Shown here: one piece after another, positions 24,656 to 34,222 of the stretch
How the letters are laid out: every line of letters starts with the position of its first letter
Position numbering within the stretch: the first letter of the stretch is position 1
NCBI GenBank assembly: GCA_027490195.1
Contig: JAIXYN010000005.1
Span: forward strand, 214,129 to 278,128
Length of the DNA stretch: 64,000 nt
Source: Verrucomicrobiaceae bacterium
GTDB taxonomy: Bacteria; Verrucomicrobiota; Verrucomicrobiia; Verrucomicrobiales; Verrucomicrobiaceae
Reading direction: 5' to 3'
Made by a program: the position numbers and the translations under genes
Notes under the pieces: generated by a model
Told to the model about the DNA's origin: nothing
The model's database searches: none
The model's input: only the letters and a program-made list of their open reading frames with translations

Positions 24656-26263
24656 TTACACGGCGACGCAGTGGACTTTGCTGATGCCCTGGATTTTTTC
24701 GAGTTCGGCCAGGACTTCAGCGCCGGGTGTTGAGTCGAGGGTGAGCAGGGTGAGGGCTGTGCCAGACTCTTTGTCGCGGCTGAGGCTCATGTCGGCAATG
24801 TTGACCTGGTTCTTGCCGAGGATGGTGCTGTAAGCGGCGATCATGCCGGGGCGGTCGATGTTCTCGATGAAGAGCAGGGTACCTTCCGGGCGGCCTTCGA
24901 TGCGGTGGCTGTTGATCTTGACGATGCGGGGCTCGTTGCCAAAGAAGGTACCGGAGATGCTGGCGGTCTCGGTGTCGTTTTTGGCGATGACTTCGATGAG
25001 GTCGGTGAATTCGCTGGCATCGGGGAGGCGGCTTTCAGTGAAGCGGAGGCCGAGGTTTTCGGCGACGCCGTTGGCGTTGATGTAGTTCACCTGCTCGGCT
25101 CCGACGGCGCGCTCGAGGAAGCCTTTGAGGACGGCACGGGAGATGAGGGTGGTGTCGCCACCGCCGACTTTGCCACTGTAGTTGATGCCGACTACGTTGG
25201 CACGGGCGGGTGCAAACTGGGAGACGAGGCGGCCGAGGAGCTCACCGAACTTGAGGAAGGGGCCGATTTCGGCAAGCACCTTGGGATCGACATTGGGCAT
25301 GTTGACCGCATTGACGACCGTGCCCTGGAGGAGGTGGGCCTTGATGACTTCGGCGATTTCGATACCGACGTTTTCCTGGGCTTCTTCAGTGGAGGCACCG
25401 AGATGCGGGGTGAAGACGGTGTTGGGGGCGCTGAGCAGCGGATAATCGGCAGGTGGTGGCTCGACTTCGAAGACGTCGAGTGCAGCGCCGGCGATGGTAC
25501 CGTCGGTGAGGGCCTGGGCGAGTGCGGCGTCGTCGATGAGGCCACCACGGGCGCAGTTGATGATGCGGCAGGTCTTCTTGAGCGTGAGGAGGCGCTTGGC
25601 ATTGATCATGTGCTTCGTCTCAGGCGTCAGCGGCATGTGCATGGTGATGTAGTCGGCCTGCACGATGGCGGCATCGAGGTCTTCGCACAGGGTGACACCG
25701 AGGCTTTCAGCGCGGTTCTTGGAGAGGTAGGGGTCGTAGGCGACGATGGTCATGCCGAAGGCTTTGGCGCGCTTGGCGAACTCCGCACCGATGCGGCCCA
25801 TGCCGAGGACGACAAGGGTTTTGCCGTAAACTTCGGTGCCCTGGAAGCTCTTGCGGTCCCATTTGCCGCTGACGATGGTGGCATGTGCCTGGGGGGTCTT
25901 GCGGGAAAGGGCCATCATGAGGGTGAAGGCCTGCTCAGCGGTGGAAATGGTGTTGCCGCCGGGGGTGTTCATGACAACGACGCCACGCTTCGAGGCGACG
26001 GGGACGTCGATATTGTCAACGCCGACGCCGGCACGGCCTACGACTTTGAGGTTAGGGGCGGCTTCGAGCACCTTGGCGGTGACTTTGGCACCGCTGCGGA
26101 CGATGATGGCGTGGGCGTTGCGGGAGGCCTCAATCATGGCGTCCTCGGCCTTGAGATTCATGTTCACCTCGACAGAGAAGGACGGCTCCGCTTTGAGCAG
26201 GTCGATGCCTTTGCTCGAAATGGGGTCGTTATTGCCGGCGATGAGAATGTTGAACTTGGACAT
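24656..26263 (-). CDS. serA: D-3-phosphoglycerate dehydrogenase
   Basis: The 535-residue protein is the long (type 1) form of SerA. It has an N-terminal substrate domain (FNILIAGNNDPISSKGIDLL), the NAD-binding core with VLGMGRIGAEFAKRAKAFGM, NCARGGLIDDAALAQAL, and FTPHLGASTEEAQENVG with the catalytic His. An intervening domain (about 320-450) and a C-terminal ACT domain (GTLLFIENIDRPGMIAAYST) complete it. It oxidises 3-phosphoglycerate to 3-phosphohydroxypyruvate, the first step of serine synthesis; the ACT domain usually senses serine. It stands alone and diverges from the coiled-coil protein gene at 26370. Confidence 0.97.
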   Translation of the reverse strand: MSKFNILIAGNNDPISSKGIDLLKAEPSFSVEVNMNLKAEDAMIEASRNAHAIIVRSGAKVTAKVLEAAPNLKVVGRAGVGVDNIDVPVASKRGVVVMNTPGGNTISTAEQAFTLMMALSRKTPQAHATIVSGKWDRKSFQGTEVYGKTLVVLGMGRIGAEFAKRAKAFGMTIVAYDPYLSKNRAESLGVTLCEDLDAAIVQADYITMHMPLTPETKHMINAKRLLTLKKTCRIINCARGGLIDDAALAQALTDGTIAGAALDVFEVEPPPADYPLLSAPNTVFTPHLGASTEEAQENVGIEIAEVIKAHLLQGTVVNAVNMPNVDPKVLAEIGPFLKFGELLGRLVSQFAPARANVVGINYSGKVGGGDTTLISRAVLKGFLERAVGAEQVNYINANGVAENLGLRFTESRLPDASEFTDLIEVIAKNDTETASISGTFFGNEPRIVKINSHRIEGRPEGTLLFIENIDRPGMIAAYSTILGKNQVNIADMSLSRDKESGTALTLLTLDSTPGAEVLAELEKIQGISKVHCVAV

Positions 26264-26369
26264 GGGGTTGGTTTGGGGGGAAAGGGGTAGGCAGAGTAGC
26301 CACCTTTATCCGCCGCTCAAGGGACAATGCGTGCTGGACAGAACACAGGGGGCAGGCTCATATAGTGCT

Positions 26370-27722
26370 ATGCTTGCAGGAACTTCGTCAGCAACAGCAG
26401 TGCTCGCTTTGATCGGCCCACTCTCTTTGGCAGAATTTGCCGGTGTGGCGGCAGCCGCCATCCTACTGCCACCGCTGATCACATGGCTGGTGATGCGGAG
26501 CAAACTCATACGCGCGCAGCGTGAATCGAGTGCGGCACTGGAGCAACTGCGCACGGAATCTGGGGCTGCGCTGCAGGCAACGCAGGCCAAAGCCGCCGCC
26601 GAGGCTGCGGAATATGCCCAAAACAGTGCTGCGGCTGCGGCGAGCCTTGCGGATCTGCAGCAGCGCTTTAGCACGCACCGGGAAGTGGCGGAGCGCCGTG
26701 CGAACGACGCCTCCCAGCAGATCACGCGCCTAGAGGCGGAGCTGGCTGCAACGCGCGAGGTGGCGGCGCAACTGGTGCCCACGCAGAGCCGCATCAAGGA
26801 TCTTGAGACGGCGCTGGCCGCCGAGCAGGGCCGGGTGCAGGCGCAGGAGCAGGCCATCGCGGCAACGAATGCGCGTGCAGCTGACTTTGAAAAACGGATG
26901 ATCGAGGCTCAGGACCTGGTGATCAAGCACAAGGCGGAGATGCAGGCATGCCTGGTGGAATTGAAGAAAGTCCGTGATGAGCAGGCAGCCTATGCAGCGG
27001 CGGGTGGCGCCGAGGCGGAGCTAAGCAAGGCCCGCGAGGCCACCCTGGTGGCCGAGGGGAAGATCACCAACCTGCAGCGCGCGCTGAAGGCGGCGGAGGC
27101 GCGGGTGGAGATGGTGCAGAAGGAATTCATGAATGCGGTGGGCCTTTCGACTGCCCCGAGTCCGAATACCTCTGCGAGTGCCAGTGACAAAAAACTGCGC
27201 GAGCAGGAGGAGAAGCTGGCGCAACTGGAAGCTGAATCGCGGAAGCGTGCGCGTGAAGATGGGTACAAAATCGCGGAACTGGAGTATCGCCTGAGCGAGG
27301 CGCTGGAGGCGGTGAAGAATGAACTGATCAAAGACAAGTCTAAATCGGTGGCGGTAGCGGTGGCAGAGCCGGCAACGCCGGTGCTGGAGCCTATAGTGGA
27401 GCCAGCGCCCGTTGTTGAACATGCGCCCGTGATTGAGCCAGCACCGGCGGCGGCGGATGAGGCTCCGGCGGTGGAGCCAGAGAGCATCGAGGTGGCCAAG
27501 GATGAGGCTGCGCTTGTGGAGGCTCCCTTGGCAGAGGTGCCCGTGGCGGAGGTTCCTGCAGTTGAGGCTCCCGTGGCAGACTTACCGATGGCCGTTTCCC
27601 ACGAAGCAGGCATACCGATGACGGCAGCTCCAGAGACAGGCATCTTGATGGCAGAGGCCCCTGTGGCAAATGCCCACACTCCAGAAGTCCCGCCGCCTGC
27701 TGCGGCGGAGACGCCAGTTTAA
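26370..27722 (+). CDS. Membrane-anchored coiled-coil protein with Pro/Glu/Val-rich tail
   Basis: The ATG at 26370 gives 450 residues; the frame is open further upstream only because it overlaps serA antisense. A single TM segment (about 22-43, FAGVAAAAILLPPLITWLVM) is followed by about 280 residues of Ala/Glu/Gln-rich coiled coil (QESSAALEQ-type heptads, ITRLEAELAATREVAAQL, KLREQEEKLAQLEAES). The last 120 residues repeat VAEVP/PAPVVEHAP/EAPVADLP units and are probably disordered. It may tether or space envelope or nucleoid components; no family is recognised. Composition makes homology search prone to false hits. Confidence 0.7.
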   Translation: MLAGTSSATAVLALIGPLSLAEFAGVAAAAILLPPLITWLVMRSKLIRAQRESSAALEQLRTESGAALQATQAKAAAEAAEYAQNSAAAAASLADLQQRFSTHREVAERRANDASQQITRLEAELAATREVAAQLVPTQSRIKDLETALAAEQGRVQAQEQAIAATNARAADFEKRMIEAQDLVIKHKAEMQACLVELKKVRDEQAAYAAAGGAEAELSKAREATLVAEGKITNLQRALKAAEARVEMVQKEFMNAVGLSTAPSPNTSASASDKKLREQEEKLAQLEAESRKRAREDGYKIAELEYRLSEALEAVKNELIKDKSKSVAVAVAEPATPVLEPIVEPAPVVEHAPVIEPAPAAADEAPAVEPESIEVAKDEAALVEAPLAEVPVAEVPAVEAPVADLPMAVSHEAGIPMTAAPETGILMAEAPVANAHTPEVPPPAAAETPV

Positions 27723-27793
27723 TTCGCACTTCACCCATTTAGTGGGGATTCTTTGGGCAATTTTTTCCCACCAGCCACGTTCTATCCGCTCGC

Positions 27794-29086
27794 ATGAAAT
27801 TTATTCTCGCCTTCATCACCCTGTTTTCTGTCACTGCGCTTTCAGCCACGGACTGGTCACGCTTTCGCGGCCCGAACGGAACCGGAGTCGCCAACACGAC
27901 CGGCCTGCCGGCGGTGGTGGATGACAGCACGACGGTGTGGAAGGTTGCACTGGGCAAAGGGTGGTCTTCCCCGGTGCTCTGGCAGGACATGGTGATCGTG
28001 ACTGCGGAAACGAGCGCGACGAAGCGCGCCATTATTGCCATTTCAGCAAAGGACGGCAAGGAACTGTGGAAGCATGAGGAGGAGTTTGTCGCTCACCCGA
28101 TTCACAAGACCTACAACACCTATGCGAGCAGCTCCGCCTACGTGGATGCAGAGCGCATTTACATCAACTGGAGCAGCGGCACGAACATCCAGGCACTGGC
28201 GCTGGATCACACGGGCAAGCTATTGTGGCGCAATGACCATGTGGCGGATTACATCCATGAGCATGGCACGGGGATCTCTCCGGTCGTGGTGGACGGCCTG
28301 ATGATTGTGCGCAGCGAATTCGACTGGCAGCGCGATGGCAAGGCGTACACGGAAGATCCTGAGCAGCAGAAGTGGAAGAGCTGCATCGTGGCGCTGGACG
28401 CGAACACGGGCAAGCAGGCGTGGAAGCTGGACATCCCGAACTGCCTGAACACTTTTTCCACGCCGGTGGTGCATGAACTGAAGGACGGAGCGAAAGAACT
28501 TATTTGCGCGGACACGGGCAGCGGGGTAATGGGCATCGCGCTGAAGACGGGCAAGATCAACTGGCAGCACAATCCGGGCTACAAGCAACGCAGCCTGGGC
28601 TCCGGGGTGATCAGCGATGATTTTTACTTTTGCACCTTCGGCACTGGTGGCGGCGTGAAGGAGATCGCGGCGCTGGACCTCAAGAGCGGCAAGCCGGTGT
28701 CTGTCCCTTTCGACATTCCGAAGGGCCTGCCCTATGTCCCCTCCCCTCTCGTCATTGGCGAGCACATGTACCTGCTGGGGGACGGCGGCATCATGCGCTG
28801 CGTGGAGTTCAAGACGGGTAAGGTGATCTATGAGGAACGCCTCGAAGGAACAGCGGGCAGCGCCAAGTTCTTCAGCAGCCCGGTGGCGGGTGACGGCAAA
28901 ATTTTCTGCGCCAGCCAGCAGGGTGATCTCATTGTGATCAAGGCGGGGCCGAAGTTTGAGAAGCTCGCAGCGAGCAAGCTGGATGGCCCGGTGAATTCCG
29001 TGCCTGCGATCGGTGACAAGCGGATCTATGTGCGCACGGCGAATACGCTGTATAGCATTGGCGCGAAGGGCCAGCCGGTGCCTTGA
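27794..29086 (+). CDS. Secreted PQQ-type beta-propeller protein
   Basis: The 430-residue protein has a signal peptide (MKFILAFITLFSVTALSA) followed by DWSRFRGPNGTGVANTTGLP, the standard opening of 'PQQ-like beta-propeller' proteins in Planctomycetes and Verrucomicrobia. Repeats such as GWSSPVLWQDMVIVTAE, SAKDGKELWKHEEE, LDHTGKLLWRND, DANTGKQAWKLDIP and LKTGKINWQHNPG are WD-like blades with the GK-LW signature. True PQQ dehydrogenase catalytic residues are not evident, so a structural or binding role (as in BamB) is as likely as an enzyme. A strong hairpin terminator follows. Confidence 0.88.
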   Translation: MKFILAFITLFSVTALSATDWSRFRGPNGTGVANTTGLPAVVDDSTTVWKVALGKGWSSPVLWQDMVIVTAETSATKRAIIAISAKDGKELWKHEEEFVAHPIHKTYNTYASSSAYVDAERIYINWSSGTNIQALALDHTGKLLWRNDHVADYIHEHGTGISPVVVDGLMIVRSEFDWQRDGKAYTEDPEQQKWKSCIVALDANTGKQAWKLDIPNCLNTFSTPVVHELKDGAKELICADTGSGVMGIALKTGKINWQHNPGYKQRSLGSGVISDDFYFCTFGTGGGVKEIAALDLKSGKPVSVPFDIPKGLPYVPSPLVIGEHMYLLGDGGIMRCVEFKTGKVIYEERLEGTAGSAKFFSSPVAGDGKIFCASQQGDLIVIKAGPKFEKLAASKLDGPVNSVPAIGDKRIYVRTANTLYSIGAKGQPVP

Positions 29087-29123
29087 GTGGTGCTGAAAGA
29101 ATTTAGCTGAAAGAGCAAAACAG

Positions 29124-29150
29124 TGGGCCGCACCTGAAAAGTGCGGCCCA
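29124..29150. terminator. Bidirectional terminator between convergent genes
   Basis: A perfect 10-bp GC-rich stem (TGGGCCGCAC/GTGCGGCCCA) with loop CTGAAAA lies between the plus-strand propeller gene and the minus-strand GYF gene. T-rich tails occur on both sides (CGTTTTG; on the minus strand CTGTTTTGCTCTTT), so it can serve both transcripts. Confidence 0.75.
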
Positions 29151-29221
29151 TATCGTTTTGTGCCTGGGCAGTTGCGCAGAACACATTTCGACCAAGCGGT
29201 ATGGCGGCTTTGAGATCGCCG

Positions 29222-30022
29222 TCATTGGATGTCATTCACTCTTTCGACCATTGCAGCTCCGTCATTGCGGGCAACAACCTTCTTTTGAGTTTGGTCTTCC
29301 TCTTTAGTGATCAAAACAATGATATTGCCTGCGTCGGAATGGCTAAACTCGGCACCGCGATAGTCCCAGCCCTGCCCGGGGACATCCATGGATTTCGGGA
29401 ATTGAAGCAGCCTGCGATCCGTCAAAATGTGTTCTTCAAACAGGGTCTCAAGAGTGGGCGGATATTTGCCATCATGGTCTGCCGCATACTGTTTCATGCC
29501 AAGGACCAGTTGCCTGGCATTGCTCACCACTTTCATCTGATTGCCTTGCTGTTGCACCTTATTGAAGGCCGGAATCGCCATAGCGGCAAGAATTGCAATC
29601 ACAGGAATGAGGGCGATCACGAGGTAACCGGTGACCAAACCTGTGATGGCCATGCCCTTGCCATTGAGAGCGCCCGCCGATTTCTTGATCGCCGAGAGGC
29701 CCATGTGTCCTAGAATGATGGCGGGAATGCAGGGCAGCCAGAACAGCAGGCCCAAAATGCCGCAGATCATGCTGGCAATCGCCATACTTGAAGTTTGGAC
29801 AGCTTGTGCCGAGCCAATGCTGAAAGTCGTGCCCGAGACGAAGACGCTAGATGAACCGGCCACTGGCGGAGGGATCAGCTTTGACAGGGGCTGCCACTCG
29901 GCCAGGCCTTCGTGCCAGCCGAGATCGGTGCCGCTGAGCTCACCTGAGACAAGGCGACGATAGACCTCGTTTTTCTCGAGGGGGCCGGATTTCTCTCCGT
30001 TTTTGGCAACGTGGTAGGTCAT
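29222..30022 (-). CDS. GYF_2-domain, DUF4190 and pilin-like membrane protein
   Basis: Residues 1-50 are a GYF_2 domain (YHVAKNGEKSGPLEKNEVYR, DLGWHEGLAEWQPLSKL). Residues 75-140 are a DUF4190-type double TM block (SMICGILGLLFWLPCIPAII, GHMGLSAIKKSAG, GMAITGLVTGYLVIAL). Next comes a type-IV-pilin-like stretch (AAMAIPAFNKVQQQGNQMKVVSNARQ, KQYAADHDGKYPPTLETL), the pseudopilin domain common in this phylum. The combination is typical of verrucomicrobial proteins of unknown role; no pilus genes lie nearby. The N-terminal GYF part would be cytosolic. Confidence 0.8.
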   Translation of the reverse strand: MTYHVAKNGEKSGPLEKNEVYRRLVSGELSGTDLGWHEGLAEWQPLSKLIPPPVAGSSSVFVSGTTFSIGSAQAVQTSSMAIASMICGILGLLFWLPCIPAIILGHMGLSAIKKSAGALNGKGMAITGLVTGYLVIALIPVIAILAAMAIPAFNKVQQQGNQMKVVSNARQLVLGMKQYAADHDGKYPPTLETLFEEHILTDRRLLQFPKSMDVPGQGWDYRGAEFSHSDAGNIIVLITKEEDQTQKKVVARNDGAAMVERVNDIQ

Positions 30023-30182
30023 GAGGATGCGGGGGCAAATGGAGGCGTTTCAGGGATACTCGAAGCCATGGGGACGGCACAACATTAAAATCGCGCCGTT
30101 TCCATCAATCCGGCTCATGCCAGCCATGAGCAAAATCCCCTTTGCCAAATGAGGGCCGGGGGCTATGTCTGGGGCCCTAAAT

Positions 30183-31625
30183 ATGAGCAAAAAAAGTGAC
30201 TTCGGATTGATCGGCCTCGCTGTGATGGGCCAAAACCTCGTTCTCAACGTGGAAAGCCGCGGCTTCCAAGTGAGTGTCTTTAACCGCACCACCAGCGTGA
30301 CGGATGAGTTCGTGGCGAAACACCCCGGCAAGGCCCTCGTAGGTGCCCACACACTGGAAGAGTTCGTGCAGAGCCTGGCCCTGCCACGGAAGATCCACAT
30401 CATGGTGAAATCCACTGCGGTGAAGGACACGGACCGCGATGCGGTGGACGCAGTGATCGAGCAACTGATCCCCCTGCTGGACAAGGACGATATCGTGATC
30501 GACGGCGGCAACAGCTTTTACCAGACGACGGAGCGCCGTGACGCCTACCTCGCGAGCAAAGGCCTGCGCTTCATTGGCGCGGGTGTTTCCGGTGGTGAAG
30601 AAGGTGCACGCAAAGGCCCGGCCATCATGCCCGGCGGCCCTGCATCCACCTGGGAGGTGATGAAGCCCATCTTTGAAAGCATCGCCGCGAAAGTGGACGG
30701 TGAGCCTTGCGTCATTCACATCGGCCCCGGCGGTGCGGGCCACTATGTGAAGATGATTCACAACGGCATTGAGTATGGCGACATGCAGCTCATTTGCGAA
30801 GCCTACAACATCTTCAAGCACGCAGGATTCACCACCGACGAGATGGCCGCCATCTTCAACGAGTGGAACGAAGGCGACATGCAAAGCTACCTCATCCAGA
30901 TCTCCGGCAAGGCCCTGGAGCAGAAAGACCCTGAGACCGGCAAGTCCATCGTGGAACTCATCGTGGACAAGGCCGGCCAGAAAGGCACCGGCCAGTGGAC
31001 GCTGATGAACGCGGCTGAAAACGCCGTGGTGATCAGCACCATCAACGCCGCTGTGGAGGCCCGCATTCTTTCCTCCCAGAAGAAGCAGCGCGTGGCCGCC
31101 AGCACGCAGCTGACCGGACCGACCGCGAACATCACGACGGACAAGAAGGAACTCGTGAAGAAAGTTCACGATGCTCTTTATGCCTCGAAGATCATCAGCT
31201 ATGCGCAGGGTCTGGACCTCATCCAGACGATGAGCGAGAAGAAGGGCTGGAAGCTGGATCTCGGCGGTATCGCCGCCATCTGGCGCGGGGGCTGCATCAT
31301 CCGCGCCCGCTTCCTGAATCGCATCACCGACGCCTACCGCACGAACGCCAGCTTGGCCAACCTGATGCTGGATCCGTTCTTCAAGGACGTGCTCAGCAAC
31401 ACGCAACAGCATTGGCGTGAAGTGGTGAGCCTCGCGACCTTGAACGGCATCCCCGTCCCTGCATTCAGCGCCAGCCTTGGCTACTACGACAGCTACCGCG
31501 CCGCCCGCCTACCAGCGAACCTGCTGCAGGCCCAGCGCGACTTCTTCGGTGCTCATACCTATGAGCGCACGGACAAGCCCGAGGGCCAGATGTTCCACAC
31601 GGAATGGCCTGAGGTGATTGGGTAA
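30183..31625 (+). CDS. gnd: 6-phosphogluconate dehydrogenase (decarboxylating)
   Basis: The ATG at 30183 gives the usual N-terminus MSKKSDFGLIGLAVMGQNLV; six upstream codons are dispensable. The 480-residue length is normal. Nucleotide-binding GLIGLAVMGQNLVLN, DGGNSFYQTTERR, the catalytic VSGGEEGARKGPAIMPGG, GAGHYVKMIHNGIEYGDMQL and IAAIWRGGCIIRARFL are all present. It converts 6-phosphogluconate to ribulose 5-phosphate, CO2 and NADPH in the oxidative pentose phosphate pathway. It stands as a single gene followed by two hairpins, the second an intrinsic terminator. Confidence 0.98.
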   Translation: MSKKSDFGLIGLAVMGQNLVLNVESRGFQVSVFNRTTSVTDEFVAKHPGKALVGAHTLEEFVQSLALPRKIHIMVKSTAVKDTDRDAVDAVIEQLIPLLDKDDIVIDGGNSFYQTTERRDAYLASKGLRFIGAGVSGGEEGARKGPAIMPGGPASTWEVMKPIFESIAAKVDGEPCVIHIGPGGAGHYVKMIHNGIEYGDMQLICEAYNIFKHAGFTTDEMAAIFNEWNEGDMQSYLIQISGKALEQKDPETGKSIVELIVDKAGQKGTGQWTLMNAAENAVVISTINAAVEARILSSQKKQRVAASTQLTGPTANITTDKKELVKKVHDALYASKIISYAQGLDLIQTMSEKKGWKLDLGGIAAIWRGGCIIRARFLNRITDAYRTNASLANLMLDPFFKDVLSNTQQHWREVVSLATLNGIPVPAFSASLGYYDSYRAARLPANLLQAQRDFFGAHTYERTDKPEGQMFHTEWPEVIG

Positions 31626-31632
31626 AAGTTGG

Positions 31633-31702
31633 ACCCGTTGCGCAGCAACGGGTTCAGATAGAAATTCACGAAGGCGGCTGAGGAAACTCAGCCGCTTTTT
31701 TT
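31633..31702 (+). terminator. Tandem hairpins with U-run after gnd
   Basis: The first hairpin (31633-31653) pairs ACCCGTTG with CAACGGGT. The second (31674-31695) pairs GCGGCTGAG with CTCAGCCGC around a GAAA tetraloop and is followed by seven T residues. The second is a textbook Rho-independent terminator for gnd. Confidence 0.92.
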
Positions 31703-31737
31703 GTGCCGCATGGACCTCATTGTACTATTTTCACGCC

Positions 31738-31974
31738 ATGGCCTCCAACCTCACCCCTGAATACATCGCCACACTGCGGCGCATGACCGGCGCGCAGAAG
31801 CTGCGCGTCGCCTTTCAGATGTACTGGGGGGCGCGGAGGCTCAAAGCCGCGCGCCTACGCCAACAACATCCCGACTGGAGCGAGGAGCAGGTGCAGCAGC
31901 GGGTGAAAGAGATTTTATGCATGCAAAAATGTGAGGATAGCTTAGCTGCCATTGATGCTACCAATGCAACGTGA
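31738..31974 (+). CDS. Small helical protein (78 aa), possible orphan partner of a two-gene module
   Basis: The ATG at 31738, after the gnd terminator, gives MASNLTPEYIATLRRMTGAQ and then KLRVAFQMYWGARRLKAARL. The stretch LRQQHPDWSEEQVQQRVKEI resembles small proteins that in other bacteria precede a nucleotidyltransferase or HEPN-like partner in toxin-antitoxin-like pairs (from memory of the family, not a search). No partner gene follows here: the next 229 bases are non-coding. It may thus be an orphan or a remnant, with stop close to a 20-base repeat (32018-32037). Confidence 0.6.
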   Translation: MASNLTPEYIATLRRMTGAQKLRVAFQMYWGARRLKAARLRQQHPDWSEEQVQQRVKEILCMQKCEDSLAAIDATNAT

Positions 31975-32017
31975 CGCTCAGTCACTGGGGCGCCGGCATG
32001 TTTAATCGAGAGCGATA

Positions 32018-32037
32018 GAGTTCGAGTAGGAGGACGA
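32018..32037. repeat. 20-base repeat shared with 60987-61006
   Basis: GAGTTCGAGTAGGAGGACGA occurs here and exactly again beside the second REPtron. Both copies lie in non-coding DNA. It may mark the edge of a former mobile element. Confidence 0.6.
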
Positions 32038-32203
32038 TACCAACAAGCAATCGGCACAAGCAACGAGAAGCACTATCAGCGTCCGGCAACACCGAGATCG
32101 CCGTACAAGGTCGTATGAGGGTAGATCAGCTGAGGCTTAACTCCCGCGAAGAATGCCACAAATTCGATGACACTTTCTTCCAAGTTTTGCATGAATGCCT
32201 CGG

Positions 32204-34222
32204 CTACTTCAGCAGCCACTCCACTGCCGGACTCTCAGGATCTTTGCCCTCGCCACGCACCCAGCGCAGGGCAGTGCCTTGCACCGTGATCATGCCCGGC
32301 ATGTCCAGATACTTAGCCCCACCTGGAAGGAACATCGGATCACGATAATCCAGCACCTTGCCAAAGCGGAAGCCATGCGTGTCCACCGCCGCCCGGTCGA
32401 TCGCTTCACCCGCCACAGCACGCGCTGCGACAGCAATGGGCCCGGTCTGCTCACCAAACGCAGCCAGACAAACCGACTTCGGACTCGGGTGCGTTCCCAC
32501 CTTCGTGTTGCGCAGGAAAGTCGTCAGAGTCAGCACATCATGCGCGCGCTGCGCAAACAGCGCGCTGTTGTAGCCATACGTGTAGCCCGCAAACTCACGC
32601 GGATTCGCCACCAGCCGGTTCTGCTTCCCGAGTTCGGTACCTTGAAACAGCAGATCCACCCCCAGCACTGCCACGCCATCCTTAACCAGCGCCTTTACCT
32701 CCTTGTTCGCCAGACCTGCTTTGCCCGCGTCATCCAGCCAGATCACCACCCGCCCGTTCCACTCTTTCGGGTACAGCCAGGCCACGCTCAGCTCCTCGTT
32801 ATACGTCTTGTTCGTCAGCATTCCCGTCATCTCCAAGTGGTCACCCCGGTCCTGCTTGTCCTTCAGCGTCCACTCCACCTCGCCCGCCTTGTCATATGTC
32901 CGGCCGATCACCACTTCGATGCCCTCGCGCAGCACCTTTGGGTCCGCCTCGCTCAGCAGTTTTTCCGCATCCGCAGCCATGTACTTCAGCAGTTTCCGCT
33001 CAAACTCCGGGTCCGCCGCCTTCGGAGCAGGGTGTTTCTCATCCCAGACCGTCAGTTGCTCCTTCGTCAGCGGCTCAAAGTCCTTCTCGATCACCGGCGT
33101 CTCCTGCCCCAGCTTGAAGTGCTTGTTCACAAACGTGTAAAACGCAGAGCGCGTCACCGCATTGTAGTTATGTGGGAAGTGCTCCCCGCGCAGCAGGAAC
33201 ACATTGTCCTTCTTGCCAAAGGTCGTGTACAGCTTCTGCAAATCCGGGAAGCCTTTTGTCGCCATCTCCTTCGTCCAGTCATTCGCCGTGTTCATCCCTT
33301 GCGGCTTCGGTGCAAACAGACCCGCAAACTCCACATTCCCCGTGTTGATCCGCAGCAAAGAAGTGTTCTCGCACGTGCAGCCCCCTTGCATCGCCGTGCT
33401 CACCATCACACAGGGGAAGGAGAGCTTGATGCGGTCATCAATCGCCGCCAGCAGCATCGTCTGCGTCCCGCCACCGCTCGCACCCGTGATCGCCGTACGC
33501 TCCGGATCAACCTCCGGCTGCGACAGCAGGAAGTCCAGCCCACGCACCGCGTTCCACGTCTGCAGACCCATGATCGACTGCAGATGCGCCTCTGCCTGCG
33601 GACTGTAGAGCCCCCAGTTTTCCGCCGTGTTCATCTCCGGCCGCTGCTTCGCAAACGCGTGTACCACGTCCCGTGAAAACTGCACCGAATCCGAGTCACT
33701 CAGCATGTCCCACTGCCACACCACGCAGCCCATCCGCGCCAGTTGAATGCAGAGCGATTGAAAAATGCTCTTCCCACCCCGCTCAAAACGCTCGCCCCCC
33801 GCCGCGATCTCCGCCCGCACCTTCGCATCCGTCTCAATCGACAGGCGCGCGTCCTTCCAGTGCCCGTGCGCAAACATCACCCCCGGCACCTTACCCTTGA
33901 TCACCTTCGGCTTCCACAGACTGCCCGTCACGAAAAAACCCGGCGCACTTTCAAAGTACACTTTCTCCACCGTGAAGCCATCCCCCTCCACCTTGCCATG
34001 CACCACCGCATTCAGCGGCGTCTTCGTCGGCATCGGCCACAGCCCCTCCGCCACCAGGATCTGCCTCCGCACATAATCCTTCCGCGCATCCCACTCACTC
34101 AGCGAAGACGGCGGATTGAAAGGGAAATACCCGTTCAAATCCTTCGGTGCCTGCAGCCGGCTGTCCTCAGCACGGACAAGGGACGACGCGAGAACGGCAA
34201 GGAGGAGCAGCTTGGATTTCAT
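32204..34222 (-). CDS. Secreted acetyl xylan esterase-like alpha/beta hydrolase
   Basis: The ATG at 34222 gives 672 residues with a signal peptide (MKSKLLLLAVLASSLVRAE). The first half is an alpha/beta hydrolase with GVMFAHGHWKD, the nucleophile elbow ITGASGGGTQT (Ser about 249) and HNYNAVTRSAFYTFVNKHF with the catalytic His. The second half (about 430-672) includes VVIWLDDAGKAG and GYTYGYNSALFAQRAHDVLT, a second hydrolase-like domain. This two-domain plan is that of verrucomicrobial and planctomycete AXE1/dienelactone-hydrolase-like enzymes, probably deacetylating polysaccharide. Substrate inferred from the neighbourhood only. Confidence 0.82.
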   Translation of the reverse strand: MKSKLLLLAVLASSLVRAEDSRLQAPKDLNGYFPFNPPSSLSEWDARKDYVRRQILVAEGLWPMPTKTPLNAVVHGKVEGDGFTVEKVYFESAPGFFVTGSLWKPKVIKGKVPGVMFAHGHWKDARLSIETDAKVRAEIAAGGERFERGGKSIFQSLCIQLARMGCVVWQWDMLSDSDSVQFSRDVVHAFAKQRPEMNTAENWGLYSPQAEAHLQSIMGLQTWNAVRGLDFLLSQPEVDPERTAITGASGGGTQTMLLAAIDDRIKLSFPCVMVSTAMQGGCTCENTSLLRINTGNVEFAGLFAPKPQGMNTANDWTKEMATKGFPDLQKLYTTFGKKDNVFLLRGEHFPHNYNAVTRSAFYTFVNKHFKLGQETPVIEKDFEPLTKEQLTVWDEKHPAPKAADPEFERKLLKYMAADAEKLLSEADPKVLREGIEVVIGRTYDKAGEVEWTLKDKQDRGDHLEMTGMLTNKTYNEELSVAWLYPKEWNGRVVIWLDDAGKAGLANKEVKALVKDGVAVLGVDLLFQGTELGKQNRLVANPREFAGYTYGYNSALFAQRAHDVLTLTTFLRNTKVGTHPSPKSVCLAAFGEQTGPIAVAARAVAGEAIDRAAVDTHGFRFGKVLDYRDPMFLPGGAKYLDMPGMITVQGTALRWVRGEGKDPESPAVEWLLK

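Noticed and set aside
24905..26290. Long plus-strand frame (461 residues, very acidic/Gly-rich)
   Set aside because: It is the antisense shadow of serA, which has full family conservation.
32195..33676. Plus-strand frame of 493 residues rich in Arg/His/Leu
   Set aside because: Antisense shadow of the acetyl xylan esterase-like gene; composition is unnatural.
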